From JANPJV01 sp031425695 (GTDB taxonomy: Bacteria; Pseudomonadota; Gammaproteobacteria; Xanthomonadales; SZUA-5): 64,000 bases of DNA. The notes under the pieces were generated by a model. The model was given only the letters and a program-made list of their open reading frames with translations. It ran no database searches and was not told the DNA's origin. Every line of letters starts with the position of its first letter. The first letter of the stretch is position 1. This document shows positions 1-9,098 of this stretch, piece by piece. Made by a program: the position numbers and the translations under genes. The stretch spans positions 62,001 through 126,000 of the forward strand of contig JANPJV010000116.1 of assembly GCA_031425695.1 (NCBI GenBank), read 5' to 3'.

Positions 1-1
1 T

Positions 2-160
2 CGTCGCAGGCCGAATGAAAACTCGTCGCGGGTCGAACGCCTCGAGATCACGATCAAGGACGAGCGCGTCATCGAGCGCGATTCCGCCAACTACCCGCTG
101 CTGCGTGAGCGCCGCGCCCGAGATCGAAAGGCACATCGGCGCGAGCGAGGAACATCCTGC
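2..160 (+). other. Coding-like fragment at the left edge, unidentified
   Basis: Reading from base 2 the plus strand is open and gives a plausible charged, amphipathic stretch (VERLEITIKDERVIERD, then SANYPLLRERRARD) before turning into arginine-rich sequence that looks like antisense of other DNA. No start codon or recognisable domain is visible. It may be the 3' part of a gene whose end has been lost or frameshifted, or chance. I see no other gene in bases 1-298. Confidence 0.15.
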
Positions 161-298
161 AGGCGCCGGCGAAATGGGCATCCCACCGCAGCGACTGCCC
201 AAAGCAACGCCATCATCGCCGCGAGCGGCGGGCGCCTGGAGCAGGCCGAAGAGGTCGCTGGGAAGTGCGGGCGGCGGCGGACGGCTCCTCGGCTGAAG

Positions 299-781
299 TC
301 AGGCCAGCGCCTGCTCGATCGCCGCGATCAGCTCGGGCGCGTCCGGCTTTACCGTGGGCGCGAAACGCGCGACGACCTGCCCATCGCGGCCGATCAGGAA
401 CTTCTCGAAGTTCCACTGGATGGGCCCGGGAAACGCGGCGCCCTCGCCCGCCAGCCAGTCGTACAGCGGGTTGCGATCTGGACCATTGACGTCGAGCTTG
501 GCCGCGAGTGGGAACGTGATCCCGTAGCTCATCTTGCAAAAATGCAGGATCTCGGGCGCCGTGCCGGGCTCCTGTCCGCCAAACTGATTGCACGGCACGC
601 CCAGCACCTCGAAGCCAAGTGCGTCGTAGCGGCGGGACAAGGCCTCCAGGGACACATATTGCGGCGTCAGCCCACAGCGGCTGGCGACATTGATTACCAG
701 TACCACCTTGCCCGCGAACTGCGACAAGGGCAGCGGCTGGCCGTCGATTCCCGGCAGGACAAACTCCGAAAGCGTGCTCAT
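299..781 (-). CDS. gpx: Glutathione peroxidase (thioredoxin-type, Cys form)
   Basis: A 160-residue glutathione peroxidase-family thiol peroxidase, reducing H2O2 and organic hydroperoxides, probably at the expense of thioredoxin as most bacterial Cys-type members do. The peroxidatic residue is Cys36 in NVASRCGLTPQY; Gln70 in CNQFGGQEPG and the Trp-Asn of QWNFEKF complete the catalytic tetrad. Cys64 and the Cys in EILHFCK are candidates for the resolving cysteine. There is no signal peptide, so it should be cytosolic. The start at 781 is chosen because GGAGAG lies just upstream; a longer frame begins 16 codons earlier without such a site. It lies downstream of udgX on the same strand with a gap of about 170 bp, so it is probably a separate unit. 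Confidence 0.93.
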   Translation of the reverse strand: MSTLSEFVLPGIDGQPLPLSQFAGKVVLVINVASRCGLTPQYVSLEALSRRYDALGFEVLGVPCNQFGGQEPGTAPEILHFCKMSYGITFPLAAKLDVNGPDRNPLYDWLAGEGAAFPGPIQWNFEKFLIGRDGQVVARFAPTVKPDAPELIAAIEQALA

Positions 782-949
782 GCGATCTCTCCAGGCGGTG
801 CTGACTGCCGGACAAGCATGCCATGCCACGAACCATTGGAGATCTGAGTAGCGTGGCTCTGAGCGCGCGGAAAACCGGGATAGGGCCTTGCATTCCGATC
901 GCGCCAGCGCCGCGTCTCGCTACGTAGCAAGAGCCCCGCCTCGCCGCCT

Positions 950-2344
950 TCACTCGCTCAGCAATCGCAACTCCGCCACGAACTGGTCGTATACCTCTTC
1001 GCGCCCCTCGCGCAGTCGCAGGAGATAAGACGGGTGGACCGTGGCCAGCCCGCGCCGGCCGTTCCCGAGCTCGACCCAGCGCCCGCGCTGTTCCATCAAC
1101 TTGAACCCGGAACCGAAGACGGCCTGCGCTGCGGTCGCTCCGAGCGCGACCACGGTGTCGGGTTGCAGGCGTTCGAACTCGGCCCGCAACCAGTGGTGGC
1201 AGGCAGCCTGCTCGGACGCGTTCGCCCGCTTGTGCAGGCGTACCTTGCCGCGCACTTCGAATTTGAAATGCTTGACCGCGTTGGTCAGGTACAAGCGCGT
1301 GCGATCGATCCCGGCATCGCGCAGTGCCCGGTCGAGCAACTTGCCCGCCGGGCCGACGAAGGGGCGCCCGACCAGGTCTTCCTGGTCGCCTGGCTGCTCG
1401 CCCACCAATACGATGCGGGCATCCTCAGGACCTTCTCCGAACACCGTCTGCGTGGCCGGCTCCCACAAGGGGCACGCGCGGCAACTGCGTGCTTCCGCAC
1501 GAATGCTGGCGAGTGGCGCCAGCGGCTCGATCGCTGCCGGCGCAACCTGCGCGATGCGCTTGCGCGGCGCTTCGGCGGGGCGTCGCAGCATGCTCTCGAC
1601 CGCAACCGGCGCCTGCTGCAGCAACGTCGGAATCGACTGCGCCTCCGGCAGGTTCTTCCAATATTTCTGCGGCATCTCCTGGCGCATCATGCGTGGATTG
1701 AGGCGCGCAGGATTGAAGATGCTCGCGTAGTACGTCAGCCAGATGCGCTCGACGGCATCCTCGCGGACGCTGTCGGAAATACGGGCGCCGGCTGCATAAC
1801 TCAGCACCTCGCCATCCCAATGCGCCGATCGATACGGCGTCAGCACCGACCAGTGCATCCCGGTGAAGCGCCGGACAAAAAAAGGCGCTACGCGTTCGAG
1901 CACGTACTGCTCGGGCTCGAACCACGCAATGAAGACGGGCGCCCCGGTGCTGGTGCTCTCCCTGAAGCGCACGAAGGCTTTCATCTTGTGGGTCGCGCGG
2001 GTCACGTCTTTCGCCATTGCGCGAGCACGGCAGATGTCGTCATCGGTCAGGTCTTCCATGAGCCGTGGCGTGCCGTGCTGGATCCGCCACAAGATGCGAT
2101 AAAGCACGGCGAATCGTTGCGGGTCGTGGTGCGCCACGACATCCTCCGCGAGGGAAACGAACGCGGCGGGCACGCGCCTGGGCTCGGCGAATTCGGCCAG
2201 GAACTCGCCGTCCGGAAGCAGCGTCGCGGCACCGGGCTCGAGCCACTGCACGCTCTCCGGCGGCGCCCCACGCTGCAGCAGCGCGCGTGCATGGCCGCGC
2301 CACTCCTCGAAGTCGGCAAATGCCTGCAGCGCGACGGAGATCAC
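950..2344 (-). CDS. udgX: DUF4130 domain fused to UdgX-family uracil-DNA glycosylase
   Basis: A 464-residue fusion. Residues 1-240 match the DUF4130 family (TIGR03915, probable DNA metabolism protein). Residues 285-464 are a UdgX-type uracil-DNA glycosylase (TIGR03914): Fe-S cysteines C288 and C291 (SCRACPLW) with C382, the glycosylase motif GEQPGDQED at 315-323, the family-specific loop VRLHKR with His371, and HPSYLLR at 437-443. In characterised UdgX enzymes the equivalent His attacks the sugar after uracil removal and leaves the protein covalently bound to DNA, so the same is expected here. The gene overlaps the upstream radical-SAM gene by four bases (translational coupling). In many genomes the two halves are separate genes next to the same radical-SAM partner; here they are one polypeptide. 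Cytosolic. Confidence 0.93.
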   Translation of the reverse strand: MISVALQAFADFEEWRGHARALLQRGAPPESVQWLEPGAATLLPDGEFLAEFAEPRRVPAAFVSLAEDVVAHHDPQRFAVLYRILWRIQHGTPRLMEDLTDDDICRARAMAKDVTRATHKMKAFVRFRESTSTGAPVFIAWFEPEQYVLERVAPFFVRRFTGMHWSVLTPYRSAHWDGEVLSYAAGARISDSVREDAVERIWLTYYASIFNPARLNPRMMRQEMPQKYWKNLPEAQSIPTLLQQAPVAVESMLRRPAEAPRKRIAQVAPAAIEPLAPLASIRAEARSCRACPLWEPATQTVFGEGPEDARIVLVGEQPGDQEDLVGRPFVGPAGKLLDRALRDAGIDRTRLYLTNAVKHFKFEVRGKVRLHKRANASEQAACHHWLRAEFERLQPDTVVALGATAAQAVFGSGFKLMEQRGRWVELGNGRRGLATVHPSYLLRLREGREEVYDQFVAELRLLSE

Positions 2345-3558
2345 GCCGCGAACAACTCGCCCTGGTCCGGCCGTTCGCTGAGCGCCCCGCGCAGCATCGC
2401 GCTCTCGCGCTCGGCGCCGGACGCGCGGTGATCGGGTAACGCGATGAAGGCCGAGGCCTTGCGCAGCGGTACGCGCAGCTTGCGCAGGTCCTCGAGCCGC
2501 AACAGCCGCAGGCGGCGCATCGCCAGGATGCGGTCGACATTGCGCACCCCGAATCCAGGAACGCGGAGCAGCAACTCACGCGGCGCGGTGTTGACGTCGA
2601 CCGGGAAGCCATCGCGATGGCGCAGTGCCCAGGCAAGCTTCGGATCGATATCGAGCGGCAGCACGCCATCGGCCGGCGTGATCTCGCTCACCGCAAACCC
2701 ATAGAAGCGCAGCAGCCAGTCGGCCTGGTACAGGCGATGTTCGCGCTGCAGGGGAGGACTCTTCAACGGCAGCAGTCGCGACGCATCGGGAATTGGGCTG
2801 AAGGCCGAGTAATAGACGCGCTTCAGCTTGTAGTTGGAATAGAGGTTGGAACTCGATGCGAGGATGGCGCGGTCGTCCGACGCGTCCGCGCCGATGATCA
2901 TCTGCGTGCTCTGGCCGGCGGGCGCGAAACGGCGATGCTTCGGCTCGGCCTTGCCCTCTTCGATGCGCACCCGGAGGCCGCCCATCGCCACGCGGATGTC
3001 GGCCAGCTTCTTTTCAGGCGCGAGCGCCGCGAGACCACTCTCGCTCGGCAGTTCGACATTGATGCTGAGGCGGTCGGCATAGCGCCCGGCCTCCTCGAGC
3101 AACTCCGGCGCCGCATCCGGGATCGTTTTCAAGTGGATGTAGCCGCCGAAGCGATGCTCGACCCGCAACGATTTCGCAACCGCGATGATCTGCTCCATCG
3201 TGTAGTCCGAGCTCTGGATGATCCCCGAGCTCAAGAACAGGCCTTCGATGTAGTTGCGCTTGTAGAAGTCGAGGGTAAGCGTGACCACTTCCTGGGCCGT
3301 GAAGCGCGCGCGCGCCACGTTCGACGAGCGCCGATTGACGCAATACAGGCAGTCGTACAGGCAGAAATTGGTCAGCAGGATCTTCAACAGCGAGATACAG
3401 CGACCATCCGGCGCATAGGAATGACAGATCCCCATTCCTTCGGTCGAGCCGATTCCCCCGGATTTCAATGAGTTACGCTTCGGCGCCCCGCTCGACGCGC
3501 AGGATGCGTCGTACTTGGCCGCGTCCGCCAGAACCGCAAGCTTTTGCTGTATGTCCAT
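2341..3558 (-). CDS. Radical-SAM protein linked to UDG (putative DNA modification/repair)
   Basis: A 405-residue radical-SAM enzyme of the family paired with UdgX (TIGR03916, putative DNA modification/repair radical SAM protein); its substrate is unknown. The cluster motif is C66-x3-C70-x2-C73 (FCLYDCLYC). The N-terminus ADAAKYDASCASSG is typical of the family, which fixes the start at 3558. The C-terminal third carries a helix-hairpin-helix (DVNTAPRELLLRVPGFG), implying nucleic-acid binding. No Shine-Dalgarno site precedes the ATG, so the message may be leaderless. A perfect CTGT-N8-ACAG dyad covers the start codon. First gene of a two-gene unit with udgX. Confidence 0.9.
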   Translation of the reverse strand: MDIQQKLAVLADAAKYDASCASSGAPKRNSLKSGGIGSTEGMGICHSYAPDGRCISLLKILLTNFCLYDCLYCVNRRSSNVARARFTAQEVVTLTLDFYKRNYIEGLFLSSGIIQSSDYTMEQIIAVAKSLRVEHRFGGYIHLKTIPDAAPELLEEAGRYADRLSINVELPSESGLAALAPEKKLADIRVAMGGLRVRIEEGKAEPKHRRFAPAGQSTQMIIGADASDDRAILASSSNLYSNYKLKRVYYSAFSPIPDASRLLPLKSPPLQREHRLYQADWLLRFYGFAVSEITPADGVLPLDIDPKLAWALRHRDGFPVDVNTAPRELLLRVPGFGVRNVDRILAMRRLRLLRLEDLRKLRVPLRKASAFIALPDHRASGAERESAMLRGALSERPDQGELFAA

Positions 3559-3562
3559 ACAG
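3547..3562. promoter_or_regulatory. SOS (LexA-type) box on the start codon of the radical-SAM gene
   Basis: CTGTATGTCCATACAG is a CTGT-N8-ACAG operator of the E. coli LexA type with six-base symmetric arms (CTGTAT/ATACAG). It includes the start codon (3556-3558 on the complement). LexA bound here would block the promoter or the start of elongation. The match is seen directly; regulation is inferred, and Xanthomonas LexA proteins are known to use other motifs, so the local LexA specificity needs checking. Confidence 0.6.
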
Positions 3563-3759
3563 GCATTGTGCCCAGGTTTCCGAGATCGTGTGTTAAGGGC
3601 CCGACCGAGAGTCGACTCAGTCATGCGCAAACGCTATTGAAACGATCACAAAGAAACATTTCGCCTATTGATCGGCGTGCCTAGCTTTCGCTCACGACCT
3701 CTGGTTGGCGGGCAAGCGCCTATCCGTCTGCAGCGGAGCCTACCTACCCTACAGCCTTG

Positions 3760-3837
3760 GTAGCCCGGGTAAGCCGAAGGCGCACCCGGGGGATTCCCCG
3801 ACGCCCCTCCCGGGTGCGCTGCGCTTACCCGGGCTAC
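3760..3837. repeat. Paired REP element (BIME-like), copy 1
   Basis: Two inverted copies of a GTAG-headed palindromic element: GTAGCCCGGGTAAGCC with the stem CCCGGGT/ACCCGGG, then its mirror ending in CCCGGGCTAC. The GTAG foot is a hallmark of REP elements mobilised by RAYT transposases. It lies just after the stop of the minus-strand permease gene and may also act as a 3' mRNA stabiliser. The remaining bases between 3563 and 3846 show no gene. Confidence 0.75.
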
Positions 3838-3846
3838 GGACCGCCC

Positions 3847-6258
3847 CTACTCTGCCCGCAGTGCCACTGCCGGGTCGATGCTTGCGGCTCGCCGCGCGGG
3901 GAGCCAGCCCGCGAGCGCGGCGGTCGCCCCAAGCACGAGGGTCGCGCCAATCAGGGTCGCGGGATCGGTGGTGGTGACGCCATGCAGGAAGGCGCGCAGG
4001 AAGGGTGCCGCCAGCGCGTACAGGACGAAGCCCGCAGCGACGCCGACCGCGGTCAGCACCAGCCCGTGCATCGCGACCCAGCGGTTGATTCGGGCCGGGC
4101 TCGCTCCCAGCGCAATCCGGACGCCGAACTCACGCGTCCGCAGCGCGACCATGTACGCCATCACGCCATACAACCCGATCATGCCCAGCACCAGGGTAGT
4201 CGCTGCAGCGATGGTCATCAGCGCAAGCGCGAGCGCGAGGCGCGCGGTCGATGCGCGCACCACCTCGCTCATGGTCTCGACATTGTAGATGGGGACGGTG
4301 GAGTCAAGGGTCCGCACGATCTCCCTGATCGCCGCAACCACTGCGTCCGGATCACCCGATCGCACGACGAGCGCCAGGTTTCGTTTTGCGGCCGGCTCGA
4401 GTGACGGATCGTTAGCCACCACCTGCGGACGATAGATGACGGGCGACGGCGCCGTGGTCAGGTCCTGGTCGCGCACATCACCGACGACACCAATGACCGT
4501 GTAGGCCAGCTCCGACCCAGCGAGCAGCATCCGCTTGCCCACGGCCCCGGTGCCGCTGGCATCGCCGAAGATCACGGCGGCCGTGCGGCTGCTGATGACG
4601 ATGTCCGCTCCGCGCTCCTCCGCGAGCGACCGGAAGGAGCGACCAGCGAGAACCGGGATCCGCATTGCCGCGAAGTACCCGCTGTCGACGACCCGCACCG
4701 GCAGGGCCAGCGTGCGCCCACTATCACGCCGGAATATCTGCTCGATGGATTCGCCCGGCGCCAGTGGCACGCGGGACGTCAGACCCACTTGGCGAACCGA
4801 AGGCAGCTCCCGGACCTGCTCGGACAGGCGCGCATAGAAACTGACAGCGGCGGCTTCGTCGTAGCGCGCAAACGGCAGTTGGGTTCTCAGGATCGTCACC
4901 CCGCTGGCGTCGAAACCCGGGTGCACCGCCGACAGGTGCTGGGCGGTGCGCAGCAGCAATGCGGATCCGACCAGGACCACGAGCGCCAGGGCGATCTGCG
5001 CCACGGTGATGGTCGAGCGCAGCCGGTTGTTCTCGCGGCTGGCGCCATGGCTACGGTGCTTTTGATTCGAAGTATCTGCGCGGCGAAAACCCAGCAGCGG
5101 CACCGCGGCATGCAGCATCACGCTGGCGAGCGTCACTGCCAGGATGAACCCTGCGGCAGGCAGTCCGATGCCGAGCTCGGCGAGCCGGGGGACTTCGGCC
5201 GGACCGACTGCCGCCAGCACCCGAACGGCGCCCCACGCCACCAGCAGCGCGAGCAATGCCGCGGCCCCGCCCAGCAGGAGCGCTTCACCCAGGAAATGGG
5301 TGGCGATGCGCAAGCGGCCGGCTCCCAGCACTTGCCGGACCGCGAGCTCGGGCCGGCGCTCATCTGCGCGAATCAACACCAGGTTCGCAAGGCTCGCCCA
5401 TGCCACGAGCAACACCAGCACGGCGGCCGCACCCAGCGTCAACAAGGTGGGCGCGATGTCCTGGGTCACGTGCTCACGCAACGGAAGTACGACCGGCGTT
5501 GGCCGCATGTCCGCTAGCCAAGTCGCCGTCGATCCGCCTGACTCCAGCCTGGGGAACGCTTCCGCCATGCGCGGCAGGATTGCGGCAAGCTCGTTTTGCG
5601 CCTGATCGACGGTGGCGTCCGCGGCGAGGCGCGCCACGGCGTGATACGCGAAATCCCCCACCGTCGCATTGTCGACGTGCTTGACCGGGAGCCACAGCCG
5701 CGTGCGTGCCGCAGGGAACGCGAACCGCGCCGGCATGACGCCCACGACCTGGCGCGGAACACTGTTGACCATCAGCGTCCTGCCCAGGATGTCGCTCGCG
5801 GCGTGGAAACGCGAACGCCATTCGGCCTCGCTCAGGATCACCGCATCGGGTCCGCCACGCATTTCCTCCTCGCGCGTAAACGTGCGTCCGAGGAGCGGGG
5901 GAACCTGGAGCAACGAAACCATCGACGCGTTCACCCAAGTTGCGATGACACTGTCGGCAGGTTTTCCGTCCCCCTCGGTCCAGACGTTCGCGCTGCCCGT
6001 GCGCGAGATGCCGACATCGCTCAAGCTTTTCGCGTGCTGCCTGTAGGTGAACCAGACGGCTGGGGGCTGCCGGATCTCACCGGCCGCCGGCGTGTCCAGC
6101 CCGACGCTGACCAATCGCTCCGGCTCACCGTACGGCAACGGAGCCAGCAGCACACCGTAGACCACGGCAAACATCGCACCGACCGACCCGATGCCCAGCA
6201 CCAGCGAAAGCAGTGCTGCGATGGTGAACCCCGGTGTGCGCCGCAAAGATCTGAGCAT
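3847..6258 (-). CDS. Orphan ABC transporter permease, MacB/ADOP-like
   Basis: An 803-residue inner-membrane protein made of two FtsX/MacB-type permease halves, as in the ADOP (duplicated orphan permease) family. The N-terminus LRSLRRTPGFTIAALLSLVL is the typical ADOP opening with the first membrane helix; a large periplasmic MacB-like domain follows, then three helices around residues 270-370, another helix near 410, a second periplasmic domain, and three C-terminal helices ending in LPARRAASIDPAVALRAE. GGAG precedes the ATG. No ABC ATPase gene adjoins it; such permeases are thought to borrow an ATPase encoded elsewhere. Likely role is mechanotransmission-type export or envelope maintenance; the substrate is unknown. 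The divergent gap to 6558 (about 300 bp) shows nothing I can name. Confidence 0.85.
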   Translation of the reverse strand: MLRSLRRTPGFTIAALLSLVLGIGSVGAMFAVVYGVLLAPLPYGEPERLVSVGLDTPAAGEIRQPPAVWFTYRQHAKSLSDVGISRTGSANVWTEGDGKPADSVIATWVNASMVSLLQVPPLLGRTFTREEEMRGGPDAVILSEAEWRSRFHAASDILGRTLMVNSVPRQVVGVMPARFAFPAARTRLWLPVKHVDNATVGDFAYHAVARLAADATVDQAQNELAAILPRMAEAFPRLESGGSTATWLADMRPTPVVLPLREHVTQDIAPTLLTLGAAAVLVLLVAWASLANLVLIRADERRPELAVRQVLGAGRLRIATHFLGEALLLGGAAALLALLVAWGAVRVLAAVGPAEVPRLAELGIGLPAAGFILAVTLASVMLHAAVPLLGFRRADTSNQKHRSHGASRENNRLRSTITVAQIALALVVLVGSALLLRTAQHLSAVHPGFDASGVTILRTQLPFARYDEAAAVSFYARLSEQVRELPSVRQVGLTSRVPLAPGESIEQIFRRDSGRTLALPVRVVDSGYFAAMRIPVLAGRSFRSLAEERGADIVISSRTAAVIFGDASGTGAVGKRMLLAGSELAYTVIGVVGDVRDQDLTTAPSPVIYRPQVVANDPSLEPAAKRNLALVVRSGDPDAVVAAIREIVRTLDSTVPIYNVETMSEVVRASTARLALALALMTIAAATTLVLGMIGLYGVMAYMVALRTREFGVRIALGASPARINRWVAMHGLVLTAVGVAAGFVLYALAAPFLRAFLHGVTTTDPATLIGATLVLGATAALAGWLPARRAASIDPAVALRAE

Positions 6259-6557
6259 CGTGGCTCCGGATGTGAGTTGCGGAGGCCATGCTAGATCGGT
6301 CGGGAACGACCCTGCCGCCGGAAAAAAGGAGTCCCGAAGGCACCTTGCCTCCTGGAACCGTGAACGCCAGCCTCCGTAAGGCGCACCGGCGACACCTGGG
6401 ACTGCACCGGCGGCAGGAGGGGCATGTTGCTGGGCGTTCGCCGAGTGCTCCTGGCTGGACAGTTCGGCAGAAGACCACCCATTTCTTAAGTCGAATCAAT
6501 GCAAGGCTCCGAACGATGTGATGCAATCTTTCCCTTGTCGGTCGCGGGAGGATGCTT

Positions 6558-8858
6558 GTGCGTTGGCTGCTCGTGGCGTTTTGCTTTTTGCTCGGTTCGA
6601 CGCCGGCGAAGTGCACTGCGAGCGGCGGAGAAGTGTTGCCGCCGACGCGCATCGTCAGCGAGCCTTGGGGAATTGCGGTCGACCGCGAAGGCGTATTGCG
6701 CGCGGATTTTCAATGGTCTGGAGCCCAACTGTCCTTGTATCTTGATGCCCATACGATGGGCGAGTTGGCGCGCTTCCCTGATCACGTCGGTTCCCAGCCT
6801 GGAGATACGCCATCCACTTCCAGCCTGGCCAGCAGCCTTCAGGGGCTGGCGAAAGGTCACGCATCCCTCGAGTCACAAAGCTTCGTCGTGCGCGATCCCG
6901 GTGGTCGCGTGCGCTGGTCGGCGACCGCCGTTGCCGGGGATGCGCGCCCCGACGGGTCCGCGCTCATCGTCGAGTATCAGAATCCGAATTCCCGCGTCTG
7001 TGACCTGAGCCCAGAGGGCGCGGCACGCTGGTGCCGTGAGGTGCCCCTGCTGCAGAGTTTTCCTGGCATTCGCGTTCACGCCATGGCTGCCGGTGGAGGT
7101 GTGTTGACCTGGATGCCAACACAGTTCATTCCGACGGTCTCCGCGCCCATGTTCGCAGCGCGGATCCAGCCCGATGGAGAACTGCTTTGGACTCGTCAGG
7201 TCGCGGATGCCGAGCGCCCCATTGTCGCGGACACGGCTTTGGTCGAAAACGACCTCATCATCGTTACCAAGGGGCCGGCCGGGCCCGAAATACAGCGCCT
7301 GCGCGGCAGCGATGGCTTGCCGCGCTGGAAGCGCACGCCGGCGCCGCCGCTGACCGGCATTGCGATCAGCCAATGGCAGGCCGATGGTGACGGGGTATGG
7401 CTCCTTTGGGCCGATGCGCGTGGAGCGTTTGCGCTCGAGCGGGTCGGTAGCACCGGGGCACGCGAGCAGTATCGTCGAACACCGCCGATGCAGTTCCCGA
7501 GAATGCAGACTTTTCCAGGGAGCGGGCTCGGCATCTACGGCGACTACCGCGCGGGACCGGGTGCGGAGCTTTGCTGGTACGGAGTGGATGGAGCATTCCG
7601 CTGGCGTACCCGCTTCGAAGCAGACACTCGCGTCCACGAACTGCGGGTCATCGACCGCAACGACGTGCTCGTGGCAACCAGCCGCGGGCGCAATGCGACA
7701 GTCAGCGAGCTGCACCAGTTGTCCATGCAAAATGGGCAGCACCAGCGAAAGCTGACGTTGGATCGCTGGCCGATCCAGCCGCACTTTGTGAGATCCAGCA
7801 TCCAGGTCGGCGATGAGTTGTGGCAGCTTGCGACAACAAGGTCACTGGATGAAACCGTGCTGGTTCGGGCGACCGCGGGCGGCATACGCTACCGGCCGCT
7901 CGGACAAGCCTTTTACTCGCCACTGATTCCGATCGATGGCACCGGCCCGGCGCACACCGCAGCGCTGCTCAGGACGATCGACGGCCTCACTGCACTCGAC
8001 GCGCACGGCCAGATCGCCTGGCGCCTGTCCACGCCGAGCAGCTTTGAAAACCGGGCTGTGCGCCTGCTGGACAACGGCCAATTGAGCGTGCTGTTTTCCA
8101 GTGGCGTCGGCGACGAATTGCGCTCTGAGCGTTGGCGCATCGAAGATCAGACGGGCGTGGTGTTGCAGCGCGATGCCCTGCCGTCGGAGTTCTCGGCTGA
8201 CACCCTCACCCCGATTCGCCATTACGCGGACGGCAGCGCCGTCATCGTGCGCCGTAACGCCGTGCTGCGCCTGCTCCCCGACGGCCGAGTGCGCGAAACC
8301 GCCCGTTTGCAAACGGAGCCCGGCTGGGACTGGCTGGCGCGCTGGCCCGGACCCGGCGGCACTTTACTCGCGCAGTACTACCAGTTCGGTGCTCCGCAAT
8401 CGCCGGCCGGCGGCTATCCCATTGTCATGATCGATGCCACCGGCCTGCCACGCTGGCGCCGGCACTCAGTCCATGAACCAGGACCGGTGATAGCGCTGGG
8501 CAACCGCATGTTCACTGTCCTCTCCGACCAGACGACGGCCAGGGTGGCCGAGTTGCGTCCGAGCGATGGCGAAGTCCTGCGCCTGTTCGAGCCCCCGGCG
8601 GGCTTATCTCCCGGCCATGGCATCGTGGCTGCGGACGACCGCATCGAGTACCTGGCGATCGAGCGCGCAGCTGCGCCCACGGGAATCGTGCATCAATTCA
8701 GCGTGCTCAGCGTCGACCCGGATTCCGGCCATGGCTCCCGAGTGGGATCGCTGCTGCCGCGCGGGAGCAACGCGTACATCTGGCGGGGTCCGCAAACCCG
8801 CCACGTTCGCGTCGAACGGGATGGGCGGGTTTGGGTGATCAGTGAAAGTCGCCAGTAG
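6558..8858 (+). CDS. Secreted PQQ/WD40-like beta-propeller protein
   Basis: A 766-residue exported protein of unknown function. The N-terminus RWLLVAFCFLLGSTPAKC is a Sec signal peptide. The rest is made of degenerate beta-propeller blades of the PQQ-like kind: repeated units with DxxGxLLW- or DGLPRWKR-type strands (PDGELLWTRQV, SDGLPRWKRT, AHGQIAWRLS, ATGLPRWRR). No catalytic motif is evident; propellers like these usually bind ligands or proteins. The GTG at 6558 is preferred because GGGAGG lies six bases before it; the ATG two codons upstream abuts that site and is too close. It converges with the mosaic surface protein; a paired REP lies between them. Confidence 0.75.
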   Translation: MRWLLVAFCFLLGSTPAKCTASGGEVLPPTRIVSEPWGIAVDREGVLRADFQWSGAQLSLYLDAHTMGELARFPDHVGSQPGDTPSTSSLASSLQGLAKGHASLESQSFVVRDPGGRVRWSATAVAGDARPDGSALIVEYQNPNSRVCDLSPEGAARWCREVPLLQSFPGIRVHAMAAGGGVLTWMPTQFIPTVSAPMFAARIQPDGELLWTRQVADAERPIVADTALVENDLIIVTKGPAGPEIQRLRGSDGLPRWKRTPAPPLTGIAISQWQADGDGVWLLWADARGAFALERVGSTGAREQYRRTPPMQFPRMQTFPGSGLGIYGDYRAGPGAELCWYGVDGAFRWRTRFEADTRVHELRVIDRNDVLVATSRGRNATVSELHQLSMQNGQHQRKLTLDRWPIQPHFVRSSIQVGDELWQLATTRSLDETVLVRATAGGIRYRPLGQAFYSPLIPIDGTGPAHTAALLRTIDGLTALDAHGQIAWRLSTPSSFENRAVRLLDNGQLSVLFSSGVGDELRSERWRIEDQTGVVLQRDALPSEFSADTLTPIRHYADGSAVIVRRNAVLRLLPDGRVRETARLQTEPGWDWLARWPGPGGTLLAQYYQFGAPQSPAGGYPIVMIDATGLPRWRRHSVHEPGPVIALGNRMFTVLSDQTTARVAELRPSDGEVLRLFEPPAGLSPGHGIVAADDRIEYLAIERAAAPTGIVHQFSVLSVDPDSGHGSRVGSLLPRGSNAYIWRGPQTRHVRVERDGRVWVISESRQ

Positions 8859-8978
8859 GCCATTGTGCCGGGACGTAGCTGACCGGGTTCATTCACCAGG
8901 CGCATGGCGAGGTGATCGGGTCGTTTTCAGCCGTGGCTTCCCAGCCTAGCGGCGCTTCTCGGCAGGACGCGGGACCCC

Positions 8979-9061
8979 GTAGCCCGGGTAAGCCAAAGGC
9001 GCACCCGGGAAGGATCGGCGAAAACTCTCGTTCCTGGGTGCGCTGCGCTTACCCAGGCTAC
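8979..9061. repeat. Paired REP element (BIME-like), copy 2
   Basis: Same family as at 3760: GTAGCCCGGGTAAGCC with stem CCCGGGT/ACCCGGG, an unrelated centre of about 27 bases, and the mirror copy ending CCCAGGCTAC (two bases changed). It lies between the convergent ends of the propeller gene and the 1283-residue surface protein, a place where it could end transcription from both sides. Confidence 0.75.
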
Positions 9062-9098
9062 CCGACCGGCCATTGCCTCGAGTCGCCCTCGTCGGGGC

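Noticed and set aside
1034..2431. Long open frame on the plus strand opposite udgX (465 codons)
   Set aside because: It is fully antisense to a gene with catalytic motifs, is rich in Arg/His/Gln as expected from complementing GC-rich codons, and has no ribosome site.
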